Assembly (NCBI RefSeq): GCF_029910095.1 | Contig: NZ_CP094526.1 | Location: 1,922,001-1,986,000, forward strand | Source: Bradyrhizobium sp. ISRA464 | GTDB taxonomy: Bacteria; Pseudomonadota; Alphaproteobacteria; Rhizobiales; Xanthobacteraceae | DNA: 64,000 bases | Reading direction: 5' to 3' | In this document: positions 8,568-16,048 of the stretch, piece by piece | How positions within the stretch are numbered: the first letter of the stretch is position 1 | Layout of the letters: each line of letters starts with the position of its first letter | Position numbers and translations under genes: made by a program | The notes under the pieces: model-generated | Databases searched by the model: none | Told to the model about the DNA's origin: nothing | Seen by the model: only the letters and a program-made list of their open reading frames with translations

Positions 8568-8927
8568 ATGAGAGATCGAACGCAATCGGAAATTACGCCA
8601 GATACCCCGCTTCGCCTTGCTGATGCCGTGAAGATCGCATTCCCTATGGGCGGAATGACGGTCGCCGGCCTGCGACGTGAGCGCGATCGTAACCGACTGC
8701 TAGTTGAGAAGATTGCCGGCAAGGAATTTACCACTCTGGCTCACATTGAACGGATGCGAGAGCTATGCCGCGACGAAGCAAGGGCGCCAGGCTCCAGCTC
8801 AAGGCCGCCCGCCGAGACAAAAGCGGAAAGATCACCCACCAAGCGACCTGGATTATCAGAGACAACGGCCGGGATGTCGGCACAGGCTGCGCTGCAGATG
8901 AGATTGCGGCTGCGGAAAGGAAATTAG
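8568..8927 (+). CDS. Small helix-turn-helix-like protein overlapping integrase 2 (paralogue of the 7571-8020 gene)
   Basis: 119 residues. LADAVKIAFPMGGMTVAGLR and KIAGKEFTTLAHIERM match the same region of the minus-strand paralogue position by position, and the C-terminal tail again carries GSSS and MSAQAALQM. The last 163 bp overlap the integrase 2 start in a different frame, as in the other module. Family and function are not recognised; a directionality-factor or regulatory role is an inference from its place immediately upstream of the integrase. Confidence 0.6.
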   Translation: MRDRTQSEITPDTPLRLADAVKIAFPMGGMTVAGLRRERDRNRLLVEKIAGKEFTTLAHIERMRELCRDEARAPGSSSRPPAETKAERSPTKRPGLSETTAGMSAQAALQMRLRLRKGN

Positions 8928-10012
8928 AGGAATACTTAGCGTCTAAGTACACGCCGGAGCGACGAATACGGCACATCGACGATATTCCGGTCGCGGATGT
9001 TCTGTCGATTTACTTAGATGCGCAGCTTGAAAAGCTTCGCGATCGCTTTAACGTCGATGGCGAAAACGAAGATTCCATTCCCGCTATCCGCAAGTTCAAG
9101 AAGCGCATCGAGCGATTGAACGAGTGGTGGGGCGCAAAAATGCTTGGCGAAGTAAACGGAGAGGCATGCCGCTCATACAAGAAATGCCGCAGAAAGGGCG
9201 GCGCGCGCCGAGATCTTGAGGATCTGCGTGCCGCTGTTGGTCACCATGCAGCCGAAGGATACCACAGGGAAATCGTCAAGGTCTCGTTGCCGGAGAAGGG
9301 TGAGCCGCGCGACAAGTGGTTGACACGCAGCGACGCGGCCAAGCTGATTTGGACTTGCTGGCGCTATCGCGAACGGCAAAAGAATTCGCGCCGACCGATG
9401 GAGGATGTGAAGGCCCCGACGCGCAAGCGTCCGCTGCGACATCTTGCTCGCTTCATACTCTTGGGCATCTACAGCGGGACGCGGGCTGGAGCCATAGCCG
9501 CGGCATCACCAATCCCAGCGGTCGGTCGTTCTTATGTCGACCTGGAGCGCGGACGCTACTACCGTCAGAAGCAGGGCAGCGCGAAAACCAACAAGCGGCA
9601 ACCGACGGTCCCGATCCCCTCGCGCTTGCTCACCCACTTGCGGCGTTGGCACCGCATTGATCCAGACGCAAGGCACTTCGTTGAGTTCAACGGCAGGCCG
9701 GTGGCCTCGGTCAAAACCGCATTCAAGAGCGCCGTCAAGCTTGCGGGGCTTGGTCCCGGAATATCTCCTCATACCTTGCGACACACGGCGGCGACTTGGC
9801 TGATGCAGAGGGGCGCAGATCCGTGGCAGGCAGCTGGCTATCTCGGAATGTCACTTGACGTCCTGCTGAACACCTACGGTCATCATCACCCAGATTATCT
9901 CTCCGACGCCGTCGAGAAGATCGCCATGCATGAGCACAGCGAACGAAATGCGCACGTATCTGGTGCGGTTTCTGGTGCGGTTATCCCGCTTCGGCCAAAC
10001 AAGATCCAATAA
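8765..10012 (+). CDS. Tyrosine-type site-specific recombinase (integrase 2)
   Basis: 415 residues from an ATG inside the preceding small gene. The catalytic domain has Arg in GIYSGTRAG, the HTLRH box at 336-340, and nucleophile Tyr371 in NTYGHHHP; all look intact. It points toward the 3' end of the CAU tRNA 14 bp away. The C-terminal tail (AHVSGAVSGAV) is encoded by a direct DNA repeat, TCTGGTGCGGT at 9959-9969 and 9971-9981, which may double as integrase arm sites. It is a paralogue of integrase 1 at roughly half identity in the catalytic region by eye. Confidence 0.92.
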   Translation: MPRRSKGARLQLKAARRDKSGKITHQATWIIRDNGRDVGTGCAADEIAAAERKLEEYLASKYTPERRIRHIDDIPVADVLSIYLDAQLEKLRDRFNVDGENEDSIPAIRKFKKRIERLNEWWGAKMLGEVNGEACRSYKKCRRKGGARRDLEDLRAAVGHHAAEGYHREIVKVSLPEKGEPRDKWLTRSDAAKLIWTCWRYRERQKNSRRPMEDVKAPTRKRPLRHLARFILLGIYSGTRAGAIAAASPIPAVGRSYVDLERGRYYRQKQGSAKTNKRQPTVPIPSRLLTHLRRWHRIDPDARHFVEFNGRPVASVKTAFKSAVKLAGLGPGISPHTLRHTAATWLMQRGADPWQAAGYLGMSLDVLLNTYGHHHPDYLSDAVEKIAMHEHSERNAHVSGAVSGAVIPLRPNKIQ

Positions 10013-10026
10013 GGAGTTGATTTCAT

Positions 10027-10102
10027 TGGTGGGCCCGGCAGGACTCGAACCTGCAACCAGACCGTTATGAGCGGCCGGCTCTAACCATTGAGCTACAGGC
10101 CC
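10027..10102 (-). tRNA. tRNA with CAU anticodon (Ile2, lysidine-dependent, or elongator Met)
   Basis: 76-nt cloverleaf on the minus strand with encoded CCA (TGG at 10027-10029). Acceptor GGGCCTG pairs with CGGGCCC including one G-T, anticodon arm GGCCG/CGGTC encloses CTCATAA, anticodon CAT. The sequence alone does not decide between tRNA-Ile(CAU) and tRNA-Met. Its T-arm differs by one base from that of the tRNA-Pro at the other end of the locus. Confidence 0.93.
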
Positions 10103-10349
10103 CGCCGCCTGCAGGCCGCGCGGGGCGACCGGCAACGGTGCGGGCTCCGTTTACAGGGTGACTGGCGTTCCGGCAATGCCGCTCCGCCCGCCGTTGAGGT
10201 ATCGGCCAACTGCACCGCTTCCACCCCGTCCTGATTGTCGAAGCCTCAATTTCGGGCTTTAAACCCATGCGCAAGAAATCGAAATTCCTAAATGATCTCA
10301 AGCCGATTTGGGCTGTCCAGTCCCTGGACGGAAAATATTCCGCTTCCCT

Positions 10350-12040
10350 CGTCGAGGCTGGGCAAGAACTCGGCATTTTTTGGAGTTGATGTACGATTCG
10401 GCGCATGGCGAATCGGACGTTCAAGGCCGGCGACAGCCGGGAGCAACCCAGTCTTCTTCCTCCCCGGATTGAGGACTATGTCGGACAGCAGAATCCGGTG
10501 CGGGCGATCGACAGTTTCGTTGGCGCGCTCGACCTTTCAAAGCTCGGCTTCCGCCATGCGGATCGTGCCGCGGACGAAGTGGGGCAGCCGCCCTACGATC
10601 CGGCCGATCTGCTGAAGCTCTACCTTTACGGCTACATCAACCAGATCAGGTCGTCGCGGCGGTTGGAGCGGGAGGCCTGCCGCAATCTGGAGCTGATCTG
10701 GCTGTTGAAGAACATGAAGCCGGGCTATCGGACGATCGCCAACTTCCGCAAGGAGAACTGGGCGGCGCTCAAGGCCGCGAACCGCAGTTTCGTGCTGCTC
10801 CTGCGCGACCTCGGCCTGATCGGTGGGACCTTCGTTGCGATCGACGGGGCGCTATTCCATGGTAACGCCAGCAAGGGCAGCATCTTCACGCAAGGGAAGC
10901 TGGCCAAACAGATCGCCGCGTTGGACAAGGAGATCGAGGCTTATGGCAAGGCCCTTGAAGCCAACGATGCCGAGGAAGCCAAGCGATGTGCCGGTCCGGG
11001 AGATGGCAGCAAGGGCAGCGGCGATGTCGGCGAGAAGGTGAAGGAGCTGATGGCCCGGCGCGAGCGCGCGCAAGCCGACCTCAAGAACCTGGAGACAAGC
11101 GACAAGGGGCAACTCTCGAAGACCGATCCCGACGCAAGGCTTCTGAGCAAGGGCGACCAGACCATTGCGGGTTACAACGTGCAGAGCGTCGTTGACGACA
11201 AGCACACGCTCATCGTTGCCAGCGAGGTCGTCAACCGCAACGACGCGGGCCATCTTCATGAGATGGCAAAGGCGGCAAAAGAGGCCCTCGACGTCGAGAC
11301 TCTGCAGGTGGCGGCCGATGCCGGCTATTCCACCAGCGAGGACCTGAAGGCCTGCGAGGATGACGGCATTGTTGCCTATGTGCCGCTGCACGAGGGCAAT
11401 GGCAAGCTCAAGGAAGGCCGCCTCAGCCGCAAGGACTTCAGTTACGATGCGAACGCCGATGCCTACCGTTGCCCGGCCGGCGAGCTGCTGCGCCCGACGG
11501 AAGGGCGCTGGACGAACACGAGCGGCCGCATCGAGATCCGCTACCTGGCGCGCAAGGCGGCCTGCGCAGCATGTCCCCTGAGCGCGCGGTGTCTTGCCCC
11601 GAAGGCGCCTTACCGGAGCATCGCGCGCTGGGAACACGAGGACGTTCTCGAACGTCACCGCATGAGGATGCAAAGCGCCGAGGCTGCCACATTGATGCGC
11701 CGCCGTTCCGCCATCGTCGAGCACCCTTTCGGAACACTCAAATGCCGCGCCGGCTATCAGCACTTTCTCGTGCGCGGCTTCGACAAGGTCCGCGGCGAAT
11801 GGAGCCTGATGGCGCTTTGCTACAACTTCACCCGCGTGCTCAGCATTCTCGGCTTCGACCGCTTCGTCGCGTACCTTGCAGAAAAGACGCGCATTGCCGG
11901 CGCAAACCTCCTTGCGGCCACTCTGCGCGCCATTCGGCTTGCTTTGCGGCCCTTCCGCGCCAAAATCTCGCTGTCGCTCGTCGTCAGTGCTTTCCGAGCC
12001 GCCCCAGCCCCTTAGTTGCCATTCTTGCCCAGTCTCGACG
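10350..12040 (+). mobile_element. IS1182-family insertion sequence, apparently complete
   Basis: About 1.69 kb bounded by imperfect terminal inverted repeats of about 19 bp, consensus CGTCGAGRCTGGGCAAGAA (10350-10368, and the complement at 12022-12040). One full-length transposase fills it. Exact ends and target duplication could not be fixed by eye. It separates the tRNA/integrase locus from the solute-binding-protein region. Confidence 0.75.
10405..12015 (+). CDS. IS1182-family transposase
   Basis: 536 residues. The N-terminal DUF772-type domain (PYDPADLLKLYLYGYINQIR...) is followed by a DDE catalytic domain: first Asp in GTFVAIDGALFHG, second in QVAADAGYSTSED, and Glu in IVEHPFGTLKCRAGYQHFL. 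A coiled, acidic/lysine-rich insertion lies around residues 165-235. A CxxCPxxxxC-type cysteine cluster (ACAACPLSARC) precedes the last helix, as in this family. No frameshift, so the element may be active. Confidence 0.93.
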   Translation: MANRTFKAGDSREQPSLLPPRIEDYVGQQNPVRAIDSFVGALDLSKLGFRHADRAADEVGQPPYDPADLLKLYLYGYINQIRSSRRLEREACRNLELIWLLKNMKPGYRTIANFRKENWAALKAANRSFVLLLRDLGLIGGTFVAIDGALFHGNASKGSIFTQGKLAKQIAALDKEIEAYGKALEANDAEEAKRCAGPGDGSKGSGDVGEKVKELMARRERAQADLKNLETSDKGQLSKTDPDARLLSKGDQTIAGYNVQSVVDDKHTLIVASEVVNRNDAGHLHEMAKAAKEALDVETLQVAADAGYSTSEDLKACEDDGIVAYVPLHEGNGKLKEGRLSRKDFSYDANADAYRCPAGELLRPTEGRWTNTSGRIEIRYLARKAACAACPLSARCLAPKAPYRSIARWEHEDVLERHRMRMQSAEAATLMRRRSAIVEHPFGTLKCRAGYQHFLVRGFDKVRGEWSLMALCYNFTRVLSILGFDRFVAYLAEKTRIAGANLLAATLRAIRLALRPFRAKISLSLVVSAFRAAPAP

Positions 12041-12192
12041 GGCAAATCAGTGGTTTGAATCCGCCCGTCTCACCCGATTGAGGGCGCGTCGCGATCGTCA
12101 CGAGTGTTGCGGTGAGATGCGGTGGACGCGGAGTGCGCAACTGACGAGTGCGCATGAAGCGGACGGTGAAGTCGTGTGGTTCCGACGCCCCA

Positions 12193-12463
12193 GTGGCAGG
12201 TGTCTCCTCGCTAAGCACGCGGAACGTGTCTTTGCGAAGACGGTGACAAAAAAGCCAAGTCTCGCCGGGGAGAGCACGAAGTAAGCCGTAAAACCATCGC
12301 GCAGGGAAGGCCGGGTTGTTTCCGGTTTCACCTGTGGTCCTACCCCTGTGCTTTTTAGTTGCACAGGGCCCATGGGTGCAATCGGCACCCGGTCTTCCCT
12401 GCGCCCTCTGCCTTGCAGCGAGGGACAATGACGATGCAAAGCTCGGACACATCATGTCGCGGG
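12193..12463 (-). repeat. Dispersed structured repeat, copy A (inverted relative to copy B at 19383-19648)
   Basis: About 270 bp matching 19383-19648 on the opposite strand. On the plus strand, arm 12299-12315 pairs with 12388-12404 (17 positions, one G-T); inside it CCCTGTGC/GCACAGGG (12344-12351, 12361-12368) and GGGTGC/GCACCC (12374-12379, 12385-12390) form hairpins. Base changes between the copies preserve pairing. It probably extends leftward to the IS right end at 12041. No coding capacity is supported. Confidence 0.75.
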
Positions 12464-12530
12464 AGCGCGGAGTGCTGGCCGACTGATGATCGACCGGATG
12501 CAATCCGCTCTCTTCTCGAAAGACCGTGGT

Positions 12531-13499
12531 TCAATCCACCGAGACGCCGGCGAACTCCACCACCTTGCGCCATTTGTCCGTCTCGTCGGCCACCAGCTTG
12601 CCGAATTCGGCCGGGGTCATCGGCTTCGGAATGCCGCCGGCCTCGGCGAGGCGCGCCACGAGCTTCGGGTCCTTCAAGGCTTCGCCCACAGCCTTGTTGA
12701 TGACATCGACGATCTCCGGCGGTGTGCCTTTCGGCGCGGAAATGCCGTAGAAGCCGACCGCCTCGAAGCCCGGCACCGTCTCGGCGATCGCCGGCACGTC
12801 GGGCACGCCGGGCCAGCGCTGCGGCGAAGTGACGCCGAGCGCGCGGACGCTGCCGCCGCGCGACTGTTCCAGCGCCGACGGCAAATTGTCGAAGATCAGC
12901 TGCACCTTGTTGGAGATGATGTCGGGAAACGCGATCGCGGATCCGCGATAGGGCACGTGCTGCATGTCGCACTTGGTCATCGCCTTGAATAGCTCGGCCG
13001 ACATGTGCACCGAGGTGCCGTTTCCGGACGAGGCATAGGCGAGCTTGCCCGGATTGGCCTTGCAGTAATCGATCAACTCCTGGACGGTCTTCGCCGGCAG
13101 CGCGTTGGTGACCACCAGCATGTTGGTGAGCTGCATGATGCTCGCGACCGGCGTGGTGTCGCGCAGGAAGTCGTAGGGCAGCTTTTTGTAGAGCGAGGTC
13201 GAGATCGCGTTGTTGGGCGCGACGAACAAGAGCGTGTAGCCGTCCGCCGGCGAGTTGATCGCCGCCGCCGCTGCGATATTGCCGCCGGAGCCGGCGCGGT
13301 TCTCGACCACGAATTGCTGGCCGAAATGATCCGACAGCCACTGGCCCATGATGCGCGCGACGATGTCCACCGGGCCGCCGGCGGCAAAGCCGATCAGCCA
13401 GCGCACCGGCCGGTTCGGATAATCGGAGGCGGAGGAGGGGACGACAGAGGCAAGGCAGCAGGTCAAACCAAGCAGGGCGGCACGCGCAAACCGGATCAT
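12531..13499 (-). CDS. Tripartite tricarboxylate transporter substrate-binding protein (Bug/TctC family)
   Basis: 322 residues. Residues 1-24 are a signal peptide ending SSASD, followed by the family-typical YPNRPVRWLIGFAAGGPVDI and ENRAGSGGNIAAAA motifs that bind carboxylate ligands. Mature protein is periplasmic. Bug proteins normally feed TctA/TctB membrane subunits, but none is nearby, which is common in Burkholderia and Bradyrhizobium. The ATG at 13499 has GGGAGAA upstream; an in-frame ATG 15 bases earlier is possible. Ligand unknown. Confidence 0.9.
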   Translation of the reverse strand: MIRFARAALLGLTCCLASVVPSSASDYPNRPVRWLIGFAAGGPVDIVARIMGQWLSDHFGQQFVVENRAGSGGNIAAAAAINSPADGYTLLFVAPNNAISTSLYKKLPYDFLRDTTPVASIMQLTNMLVVTNALPAKTVQELIDYCKANPGKLAYASSGNGTSVHMSAELFKAMTKCDMQHVPYRGSAIAFPDIISNKVQLIFDNLPSALEQSRGGSVRALGVTSPQRWPGVPDVPAIAETVPGFEAVGFYGISAPKGTPPEIVDVINKAVGEALKDPKLVARLAEAGGIPKPMTPAEFGKLVADETDKWRKVVEFAGVSVD

Positions 13500-13622
13500 T
13501 GTTTCTCCCGTCATTTTCTTGTGAGCGTTGCCGTCATGGTTTCACAAAACGCTGCCTTTGCCTACGGACATCGGCCGTGCGACGATAGTTGGCCCTGCAT
13601 CGAATGCTGCTTGAGGCCTGAC

Positions 13623-14591
13623 ATGAAATTCGCTGTCATGATTTTCGTCGCCGTGTTGCTGTTCGCGGGCGGCGCGGGCGCGCAAGAAGGGGGCAAAGCC
13701 ATGTCGAAGACCACGATCCATTTCGGCACCGCGACGCCGGGCGGTGGCTTCCCGCTCTATGGCAACGCCTTCGCCGAGGTGATGAACGCGGACGACCCGA
13801 CGCTGTCGATCGAGCCGCGAAATACCAAGGGCTCCAACGAAAACATCCCGCTGCTCGAGGCCGGCACAATCGATATTGCAACCGTTGCGGGCGAGCCGTC
13901 CTATGAGGCCTTCATGGGAATCGGGCGGCCGCCGGCGACGAAGCTCAAGATCCTCACTGCGATGTATTCGAGCCCGGGCATGTTCGTGGTCCGCGCCGAC
14001 AGCCACTACAAAACGATCCGCGACCTAGTCGGTCAGCCCGTCGCCTTCGGCGCCAGAGGCTCGGGTCTGCCGATCCTGTCGCGCTACATCCTCGACGGCA
14101 TCGGGCTGAAGCAGGACGAGGACTTCAAGTCGATCTATCTCGATCGCGCCGGCGACGGCCCGGCGATGGTGGAGGACGGCCGCGCCGCCGCGCTGTGGGG
14201 CGCCGGCATCGGCTGGCCCGGCTTCACCAAAATGGCCGAGAGCGCGAGCGGTGCTCGCTTCATCGCGCCAAGTGCGGACGAGATTGCGCGCATCCGTGCC
14301 AAGCACACCTTCCTGAAGCCGCTGACGGTTCCGGCGGGCAGCTATCCGAACCAGACCGAGGCGATCGCCTCGGTCGGGTCCTGGAGCTACATCCTCGCGC
14401 GCGAGAGCCTGCCCGATGATGTCGCCTATCACCTCGCGAAGACGCTGCACGGCGTTGAGGCGACCTTCTGCAAGAAGCTCGCGCAGGCCTGCGAGACCAC
14501 GGCGGCGAACACCGTCGCCGCCGCGCCTGATATTAACCTGATCCACCCCGGCGTGCTCAGATATTTCCGCGAGGTCGGGCTGGTGAAATAG
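13623..14591 (+). CDS. TAXI-family TRAP transporter solute-binding protein
   Basis: 322 residues starting at ATG 13623, with a signal peptide to about residue 20 (LLFAGGAGAQ). The mature part has the TAXI features TATPGGGFPLYG, NTKGSNENIPLLEAGTIDIA and a central AFGARGSGLPILSRYIL segment. It would bind a small carboxylate or amino acid in the periplasm. No TRAP membrane subunit (fused 4TM-12TM) is in the window. Divergent from the TctC-like gene, 123 bp between starts. Confidence 0.85.
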   Translation: MKFAVMIFVAVLLFAGGAGAQEGGKAMSKTTIHFGTATPGGGFPLYGNAFAEVMNADDPTLSIEPRNTKGSNENIPLLEAGTIDIATVAGEPSYEAFMGIGRPPATKLKILTAMYSSPGMFVVRADSHYKTIRDLVGQPVAFGARGSGLPILSRYILDGIGLKQDEDFKSIYLDRAGDGPAMVEDGRAAALWGAGIGWPGFTKMAESASGARFIAPSADEIARIRAKHTFLKPLTVPAGSYPNQTEAIASVGSWSYILARESLPDDVAYHLAKTLHGVEATFCKKLAQACETTAANTVAAAPDINLIHPGVLRYFREVGLVK

Positions 14592-14653
14592 ACGGCGAAT
14601 GGTGAGTGGCGAATAGCGAATGGCGACATCTATCCGCTGCTCCCCATTCGCTC
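14592..14653. repeat. Short iterated GCGAATGG-type repeat
   Basis: Between the convergent TAXI and Leu/Ile/Val-binding genes the sequence repeats GGCGAATGG, GCGAATAG, GCGAATGG and ends with an inverted CCATTCGC. It may form a terminator-like hairpin for both genes; such iterations are scattered in related genomes. Confidence 0.4.
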
Positions 14654-15863
14654 ACTTCTTGATCAGCGGGCAGGCCGGGTCCGGCGGGCCGAACGCGTCG
14701 TCGCCCGAAATCTTCGCCAGGATCTTGTAATAGTCCCACGGATATTTCGATTCCTTGGGCGTCTTGACCTGCACCAGCCAGAGGTCGTGCACCATCAGAT
14801 TGTCCTCGCGCAGCTTGCCGTTGCGGGCGAAGAAATCCTCGATCGGCTTCTCGCGCATCTTGGCGGCGACCTTGAGCGGATCGTCGGTGCCGCTCTCCTT
14901 GATGGCGTTGAGATAGTGCATGACCGAGGAGTAGACCCCGGCCTGCCACATCGTCGGCATCCGGTTCATCTTGGCAAAGTAGCGCTTCGACCATTCGCGG
15001 GTCTTTTCGTCCATGTCCCAATAGAACGAGGTGGTCAGCAACAGCCCCTGCGCGGCAGAGAGGCCGATCGAGTGGACGTCGGTGATCAGGGCCAGCAGCG
15101 CCGCCATCTGCTGCCCGCCGGCGAAGACGCCGAACTCGCCCGCGGTCTTGATCTCGTTGGTGTTGTTCGGCGGCCCACCGGCGATCCCGATGATCTTCGC
15201 CTTCGACGCCTGCGCCTGCAGGATGAAGGACGACAGATCGGGGGTGGCAAAGGGCGGCCGCACCGCGCCCAGCACCTTGCCGCCGTTCTTCGTCACCACG
15301 GCGGAAGCGTCCTTCTCCAGCGAGTGGCCGAACGCGTAGTCGTCGGTGATGAAGAACCAGCTGTCGCCGCCGCGCTTCACCACTTCCCTGGCGGTGCCGA
15401 CCGCGAGGGCCCTGGTGTCGAACACCCATTGTATCGCGTAGGGCGAGCAGAACTTGCCGTGGAAATCGGTCGCGCCGGTCGAGTGCGCGATGAACAGCTT
15501 CTTCTTCTCGTTGGCGATGTTCTGCACCGCGAGCCCGACCGCCGACACCGGCACGTCGACGATGAGATCGACCTGGTCGACATCGTACCAGCGCCGGGCG
15601 ATGGTCGCGCCGATGTCGGGCTTGAGCTGATGGTCGCCGACGATCACCGTAACAGGCTTGCCCAGCACCTTGCCGCCGAAATCGTCGACCGCCATCTGCG
15701 CGGCGGTGACGGAGCCTTGTCCCGTCGGGGTCGAGGCCGGGCCGTTCATGTCGGTGAGCACACCGATCTTGACCACGTCATCGGAAATCTGCGCCATCGC
15801 GGCCGAGGAGGCCAGCAGCGCGGCTGCGAGCGTCCCGAACATGGATAGTCTTCTGGCGATCAT
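14652..15863 (-). CDS. ABC transporter substrate-binding protein, Leu/Ile/Val-binding (LivK-like) family
   Basis: 403 residues. Signal peptide 1-24 (LAAALLASSAAMAQ), then ISDDVVKIGVLTDMNGPAS, the usual start of the Peripla_BP_6 fold, and VIVGDHQLKPDIGATIARRWYD. The ATG at 15863 is chosen because GGGAGGGAAACAGG precedes it. In Bradyrhizobium this class often binds aromatic acids or urea-type compounds rather than branched-chain amino acids, so ligand is open. No permease or ATPase genes are adjacent. Confidence 0.9.
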   Translation of the reverse strand: MIARRLSMFGTLAAALLASSAAMAQISDDVVKIGVLTDMNGPASTPTGQGSVTAAQMAVDDFGGKVLGKPVTVIVGDHQLKPDIGATIARRWYDVDQVDLIVDVPVSAVGLAVQNIANEKKKLFIAHSTGATDFHGKFCSPYAIQWVFDTRALAVGTAREVVKRGGDSWFFITDDYAFGHSLEKDASAVVTKNGGKVLGAVRPPFATPDLSSFILQAQASKAKIIGIAGGPPNNTNEIKTAGEFGVFAGGQQMAALLALITDVHSIGLSAAQGLLLTTSFYWDMDEKTREWSKRYFAKMNRMPTMWQAGVYSSVMHYLNAIKESGTDDPLKVAAKMREKPIEDFFARNGKLREDNLMVHDLWLVQVKTPKESKYPWDYYKILAKISGDDAFGPPDPACPLIKK

Positions 15864-16048
15864 CCTGTTTCCCTCCCTGGATTGGCGCATTGGCCCGTTA
15901 TTGCTTGTGCCGGGGCTTTGCCGTCCGGCCATATTGGTTTCTTTTGCAACCATTTTGGAGGCCGGTCAACGCGCCTTCGGTCTAATGGCGAGGGGGCAGA
16001 CCGGCCCAAGGCGGTTTCTTTCGGCGTCGATTCAGTCCATAGCGGGCC

